DNA of 44,061 bases, taken from Rubrobacter aplysinae. Its GTDB lineage: Bacteria; Actinomycetota; Rubrobacteria; Rubrobacterales; Rubrobacteraceae. The translations under genes and the position numbers were made by a program. Shown here piece by piece: positions 40,435-44,061 of this stretch. The notes beneath the pieces were generated by a model that saw only the letters and a program-made list of their open reading frames with translations, was not told the DNA's origin and made no database searches. The first letter of the stretch is position 1; every line of letters begins with the position of its first letter. The stretch is from NCBI RefSeq assembly GCF_001029505.1, contig NZ_LEKH01000023.1:1-44061 (forward strand), written 5' to 3'.

Positions 40435-40731
40435 TTGAGGGAATGCCAAAGCCTCGCTGAAGTGCGCGAATCCATAGACGCCATAGACCGGGAGATAGTC
40501 GGGCTGTTGGCCCAAAGAGGGGATTATGTTCGCCAGGCCGCTGTTTTCAAACAGACCACCGAAGACGTGAAGGCCCCGCAGCGCGTTGAGGCGGTGGTTA
40601 AGAAGGTTAGGAATCTGGCTAGCGAGCGCGGCGCGGAGCCCGAGGTTGTAGAGCGAGTTTACCGGGAGATGATTTCGGCCTTCGTAGCCCAAGAGATGCA
40701 GGAGCACTCTAAAAAAGCCGGAGACGAGTAA
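40435..40731 (+). CDS. AroQ-type chorismate mutase
   Basis: 98 aa from TTG 40435, seven bases after AGAGGGG; ATG 40390, which would overlap the previous gene, has no ribosome binding site. The three-helix AroQ fold is visible: LAEVRESIDAIDREIVGLLAQRGDYVRQAAVFK (with the D-x-I-x-x-LL-x-R signature), QRVEAVVKKVRNLASERGAEPEVVERVYREMISAFVAQE. It converts chorismate to prephenate, on the way to phenylalanine and tyrosine or to specialised metabolites. No export signal is present. Confidence 0.85.
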   Translation: MRECQSLAEVRESIDAIDREIVGLLAQRGDYVRQAAVFKQTTEDVKAPQRVEAVVKKVRNLASERGAEPEVVERVYREMISAFVAQEMQEHSKKAGDE

Positions 40732-40825
40732 GCCTTGGATGCTGACCGGTGGCGCGAGCCCCGTCCACTGTTTGGCCCTGCCTAACGCCCGGTTCGTCTT
40801 CTCGATGCTGGGATAATTATTCCTA

Positions 40826-40845
40826 TCGAGAAAGAGTATTCTCGA
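40826..40845. repeat. TCGAGAA-N6-TTCTCGA dyad, site 2
   Basis: TCGAGAA (40826-40832), AGAGTA, TTCTCGA (40839-40845), preceded by ATTATTCCTA. A further half-site, AGTATTCTC, lies at 40867-40875. Located about 160 bp before the PAS-GGDEF-EAL gene. Confidence 0.75.
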
Positions 40846-41003
40846 CCAGCAGCGTCTCGCAGATCTAGTATTCTCACTGGAGCGCGTCGTAACTTGAGTA
40901 CTCTGTAACTTCTCGGACGGAGTTCGTGGCTGGGCTAGCGCAAACTCCGCTCCCAAACTCCGTTGCAAGGGGATTAGGTAAGGCCAAATAGAGAGGGATC
41001 TTG

Positions 41004-43601
41004 ATGGATGAAGGAGGGGTTCCGGCAGGCACCGACATATTCTCCGTGCACGCCCGCTATGGTTCGGAGGTAGTTACTGTCCTAGAGCCAGACGGCACGA
41101 TACGCGGGGAGACCTCTACAATCTACCGGCTTCTGGGTTACAGACCAGAGGATGTAGAAGGTACGGACTATGACCCTGGCCAGAGCAAGTGGTTTGGCTT
41201 CGTCCACCCTGAGGATAGCGAGAAGCTACTTTCAGCCGTTGGCGGGTGCCTGGCTACCGCCGGAGAGAGCCCAGCGGTAGAGTACCGTATCCGACACGCC
41301 GACGACTCGTGGCGCTGGTTCGAGTCTCGGGGGGTCAACCTTGCTAGCGATCCACAGGTACAGGGCGTGGTGGTCTCCACAAGGGATGTTACCGACCGCA
41401 AAGAGGCCGAGCAAGCCCGTATCCAGAGCGAGACACGCCTGAAGAGCGCCTTCGAGGATGCGCCAATGGGGGTGGTCGTCTACGACCTCGAAAGCACCCT
41501 GATCGCGGTAAACCCGGCGCTTTGCAAGATGCTCGGCTACGACCGTCAAGAACTACTCGGGAGCTCTCCGCTAGAGATAACCCACCCGGATGACCGACCG
41601 CGGAGCCAACAGCGCACTCGGAAACTTCTCGATGGTGAGTTCCGCGAAAAGGGACTTGAAAAACGCTACTTGCGCAAGGGTGGCGGCTTCGTGTGGGCCT
41701 ACTGTGAGGCCCGGTTGGTGCTCGATGAAGGCGAAAGACCAAGTCACTTCGTCTGCCACATCCAGGACATTACAGAGCGAAAGCGCACCGAGACTGAGCT
41801 GGCCGAGAGCGAGCGGCGCTTTCGGCAGCTGTTCGAGCAGTCGGTTGACGCTGTGATCGTCCACGACAGTGAGGGGAACATAACGGATGTAAACCGACAA
41901 GCCGTGCTCTCTTTGGGCTACAGCCGTGAGGAGTTGCTCTCTATGAACGTCTCTGATTACGAGACGAAGCTGCTCTCAGAAGAGGAGCGCACCGAGAGGC
42001 AGAGGAGTGGGGACACACTCTGGCAGAGGATAGTGGCAAACGAGCCGGGGACGGTCATTGGTACGTCAAACGGAGAGAACCGTCGAAAGGACGGGAGTAC
42101 CTTCCCAGTAGAGGTTCTGGTAGGTGGGGTGGACTACGGCGGTCGTAGGCTTATCCTCTCTTCGATCCGGGACGTTACAGAGCGCAAGGCCCTTGAAGAG
42201 CGCCTAAAGCACCAGGCCCTGCACGACCCCCTTACCGGGCTTGTGGGTCGCGAGCTGGCGACCGACAAGCTCAAGAGCGCCTTGGCGCGTTCACGGCGTA
42301 ATAAAGAGAGCGTCGCCGTGCTCTTCGTCGACGTGGATAATCTCAAAATGGTAAATGACTCCTTGGGCCATGAGGCCGGCGACCGGCTGCTAGTCAACGC
42401 AGGCGAGCAGCTGCAGCAGTGCGTAAGAGAAGGGGACACGGTGGCCCGCTTTGGCGGCGACGAGTTCGTCGTCTTGCTAGAGAGCTCCGGTAGCGAGGAG
42501 GATGCCCTGCTCGTCGCCGACCGCATCCTAAAGAGATTTGAGGAGCCCCTGCGGGTAAGCGGCTACGAGGTGCCCGTAACCGTTAGCGTAGGCGTAGCCG
42601 TTGACTCCTACTGGGCGGAAAGCTCCCATGTAGAGGAGACAGCCCCAGAGAGCAGCTCGGTAGAGGCTTCTACGGACAGAGGCGAGAGTGGCTCGGTGAG
42701 CGCCGGAGAGCTAGTACGCCAGGCCGACGCCGCGATGTACCGGGCCAAGTCCTCCGGCGGGGCCAGCTACGCTGTCTTCGAGCCACAGATGGGCCGGGAG
42801 GACATTGAGCACCTGGAACTTTCGAGCGATCTGCACCGTGCCATAGAGCGCGGTGAGCTTAGGACCTACTATCAGCATAAGGTAGACCTCTCGACAGGCA
42901 GGGTTGCGGGCTGGGAGGCGCTCCTCAGGTGGGAGCACCCGGAGCGCGGCCCTATAGCGCCGGACGTGTTCATACCTCTAGCAGAGGGGAACGGCCTCAT
43001 AGTCCCTATAGGCAAGTGGGTGCTAGAGAGAGCCTGCGAGCAGGCCCGAATCTGGCGCGAGCGTTACCCGAAAGAGCCCGGGCAGTTCATGAGTGTGAAC
43101 CTCTCTGCAAAGCAGTTCGCCGATCCCGCCCTCGGAGATGAGGTAGAGCATATCCTGGAGCGTACGGGCCTACCGGCAGCCGCGCTAGACCTGGAGATAA
43201 CCGAAAGGGTCCTGATGAAGGTCGAGGGCTCGGAGTTCGCGCGGATGCGGGAGCTTAGAGAGCTTGGGCTTAGCTTTTCCTTGGACGATTTCGGTACCGG
43301 CTACTCCTCGCTGCGGTCTTTGAAAGAGCTTCCGGTGGACTTCATAAAGATAGACCGCTCCTTCATGGAGGGTGTGCCCGGAGAGTCCGAGGACGAGTCC
43401 TTCGTTACCGCGATGGTCGACCTTGCCCACGCCCTAGGGCTTGCCGTGGTCGGCGAAGGCGTAGAGAGTGAGGCGCAGTGGCATCGGCTAAGGGAGCTGG
43501 GCTGTGACTACGGGCAGGGCTACCATTTCTCACCACCTCTACCATCAGAAGCGGCCACGCTCAGCATGGAGCGCCTGGAGCGAGAAGGTCCTAGCGCATG
43601 A
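41004..43601 (+). CDS. PAS-PAS-PAS-GGDEF-EAL cyclic-di-GMP enzyme
   Basis: 865 aa from ATG 41004 (TTG 41001 is adjacent). Three PAS sensor domains (about 15-135, 145-262, 270-398) each end in a DVTDRK, DITERK or DVTERK linker. The GGDEF domain keeps RFGGDEFVVLL (near residue 485) and an RxxD inhibitory site (REGD) five residues before it. It carries a 40-residue acidic/serine insert near 530-570. The EAL domain keeps WEALLRW, LEITERVL, DDFGTGYSSL, IKIDRSF and VVGEGVES, so both cyclase and phosphodiesterase activities look intact. No membrane helix is seen, so it is a cytoplasmic sensor. Confidence 0.93.
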   Translation: MDEGGVPAGTDIFSVHARYGSEVVTVLEPDGTIRGETSTIYRLLGYRPEDVEGTDYDPGQSKWFGFVHPEDSEKLLSAVGGCLATAGESPAVEYRIRHADDSWRWFESRGVNLASDPQVQGVVVSTRDVTDRKEAEQARIQSETRLKSAFEDAPMGVVVYDLESTLIAVNPALCKMLGYDRQELLGSSPLEITHPDDRPRSQQRTRKLLDGEFREKGLEKRYLRKGGGFVWAYCEARLVLDEGERPSHFVCHIQDITERKRTETELAESERRFRQLFEQSVDAVIVHDSEGNITDVNRQAVLSLGYSREELLSMNVSDYETKLLSEEERTERQRSGDTLWQRIVANEPGTVIGTSNGENRRKDGSTFPVEVLVGGVDYGGRRLILSSIRDVTERKALEERLKHQALHDPLTGLVGRELATDKLKSALARSRRNKESVAVLFVDVDNLKMVNDSLGHEAGDRLLVNAGEQLQQCVREGDTVARFGGDEFVVLLESSGSEEDALLVADRILKRFEEPLRVSGYEVPVTVSVGVAVDSYWAESSHVEETAPESSSVEASTDRGESGSVSAGELVRQADAAMYRAKSSGGASYAVFEPQMGREDIEHLELSSDLHRAIERGELRTYYQHKVDLSTGRVAGWEALLRWEHPERGPIAPDVFIPLAEGNGLIVPIGKWVLERACEQARIWRERYPKEPGQFMSVNLSAKQFADPALGDEVEHILERTGLPAAALDLEITERVLMKVEGSEFARMRELRELGLSFSLDDFGTGYSSLRSLKELPVDFIKIDRSFMEGVPGESEDESFVTAMVDLAHALGLAVVGEGVESEAQWHRLRELGCDYGQGYHFSPPLPSEAATLSMERLEREGPSA

Positions 43602-43701
43602 TATAGCCGTCATCCCTGTAGCGGCTAAAATCCGTGGCGACATCCCGCAGACCCGGAGCCGAATAGCCAGAGTAGATCAAGCGTCCTGCATTTTATTCCT
43701 C

Positions 43702-43721
43702 GCGAGAAAGCGCATTCTCGT
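43702..43721. repeat. TCGAGAA-N6-TTCTCGA dyad, site 3
   Basis: GCGAGAA (43702-43708), AGCGCA, TTCTCGT (43715-43721), preceded by TTTATTCCTC. The outermost base pair differs from sites 1 and 2 on both sides (G:T instead of T:A), while the inner arms are identical. Confidence 0.7.
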
Positions 43722-43976
43722 CTCTAACCGTTTTATGCAGCTCTGGTGAATATCTGGTGCTACGGGAGCCCGAAAAGGCTCTAAAATCTCCGCTGAGGAG
43801 GTCGTGGCGGATCCGACGCTTGTAACAAGTTTTGAGGTTTTGAATAGATATACCGCTACATGAATAGCAGAGATGGAAACCAGACTCGTGAGGCAGCGTT
43901 CCACACCAGTTCTGTGACGGCTATATGTAAATGGGAGGTATAAGTAGAAGTTGTGGATCGGGCGTTTGAAAGGCAC

Positions 43977-44046
43977 GCGGTGTACCTTCCCTGTAAGCAA
44001 TCAGCAAAGACCCGGCGCACGAACGCCGGTGGGAAGGATACACCGC
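43977..44046 (+). promoter_or_regulatory. Riboswitch-like leader that sequesters a ribosome binding site
   Basis: GCGGTGTA (43977-43984) pairs with TACACCGC (44039-44046), and CTTCCC (43986-43991) with GGGAAG (44031-44036), forming a 14-bp stem with small bulges. Inside, CCGGCG-6-CGCCGG (44012-44029) forms a second hairpin and 43992-44011 is a single-stranded purine-rich strip. The GGGAAGGA that should serve the ATG at 44048 lies in the 3' arm. I could not match it to a known riboswitch class. Confidence 0.6.
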
Positions 44047-44047
44047 A

Positions 44048-44061
44048 ATGGACACACTACA
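44048..44061 (+). CDS. Possible start of the next gene (cut by window edge)
   Basis: ATGGACACACTACA begins nine bases after the buried AAGGA and directly follows the leader stem. Only four codons are visible, so this is a prediction from the regulatory context. Confidence 0.3.

Larger units (their letters stand above)
43602..44047. other. Spacer after the cyclic-di-GMP gene
   Basis: No supported gene in 446 bp. It contains dyad site 3 and, at its right end, a large leader stem-loop. Confidence 0.5.

Noticed and set aside
40826-40845. SOS (LexA) box
   Set aside because: The arms TCGAGAA/TTCTCGA with a six-base spacer do not match the actinobacterial consensus CGAAC-N4-GTTCG.
43977-44046. Cyclic-di-GMP (GEMM) riboswitch near the GGDEF gene
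   Set aside because: The internal strip AGCAAAGAC resembles one short GEMM segment only; the tetraloop/receptor hairpins and conserved core are missing.
1-44061. CRISPR arrays, rRNA and tRNA genes
   Set aside because: No regularly spaced repeat-spacer pattern and no conserved RNA gene sequence was found on either strand.

Overview
The window looks like part of a plasmid (or a chromosomal region derived from one) of a GC-rich actinobacterium. Protein style and the very high share of GTG and TTG starts suggest the Rubrobacter / Thermoleophilia side of the phylum; that placement is inference. Replication, partition, toxin-antitoxin and mobilisation genes are all present, but no type IV secretion channel apart from the coupling protein, so the replicon is probably mobilisable rather than self-transmissible.

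Layout. (1) 1-9432 is a defence island: a HEPN-motif protein, a single-chain SIR2-APAZ-Argonaute on the opposite strand, and a type III-like restriction-modification pair (mod-res) transcribed divergently from the Argonaute. (2) 9464-13736 is the plasmid core: parA with a small ribbon-helix-helix partner, two arrays of TCAGTA hexamers that look like the centromere/operator, a membrane protein with a probable frameshift, a VapBC toxin-antitoxin pair, and a primase-type replication protein with nested inverted repeats in front of it. (3) 13737-14719 is a decayed spacer with a DUF2283 remnant, a small zinc-finger gene and dispersed repeats.

(4) 14720-28021 is a complete 13,302-bp Tn3-family transposon. 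It has 38-bp terminal inverted repeats (31/38 identical) flanked by an exact 5-bp target duplication, AAGAC. On the minus strand it carries resolvase, a 784-aa protein with a C-terminal nuclease-like motif, and a membrane-anchored TPR-CHAT protease, closely spaced as one operon. A second cargo block is soxR, with a divergent SoxR-regulated operon (DUF5519, FMN reductase-DUF924 fusion, MFS exporter). The transposase lies at the right end. The CHAT/nuclease pair is the best candidate here for an undescribed defence or cell-suicide system; the SoxR block looks like a redox-drug resistance module.

(5) 28022-35388 holds an Xre-type regulator divergent from an operon with a zinc-ribbon protein, a sigma-70-like factor and a conserved plasmid protein, then a mobilisation operon (ribbon-helix-helix protein, relaxase, VirD4/TraG coupling protein, exported protein). 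(6) 35436-44061 is accessory: a two-headed DNA-binding protein, a GT1 glycosyltransferase, an MpaB-like protein, a LysE exporter, a B3/4-domain protein overlapping a chorismate mutase, and a PAS-GGDEF-EAL protein. Three copies of a 20-bp dyad (TCGAGAA-N6-TTCTCGA) lie in its spacers, and the window ends in a leader RNA whose long stem buries the ribosome binding site of the next gene.
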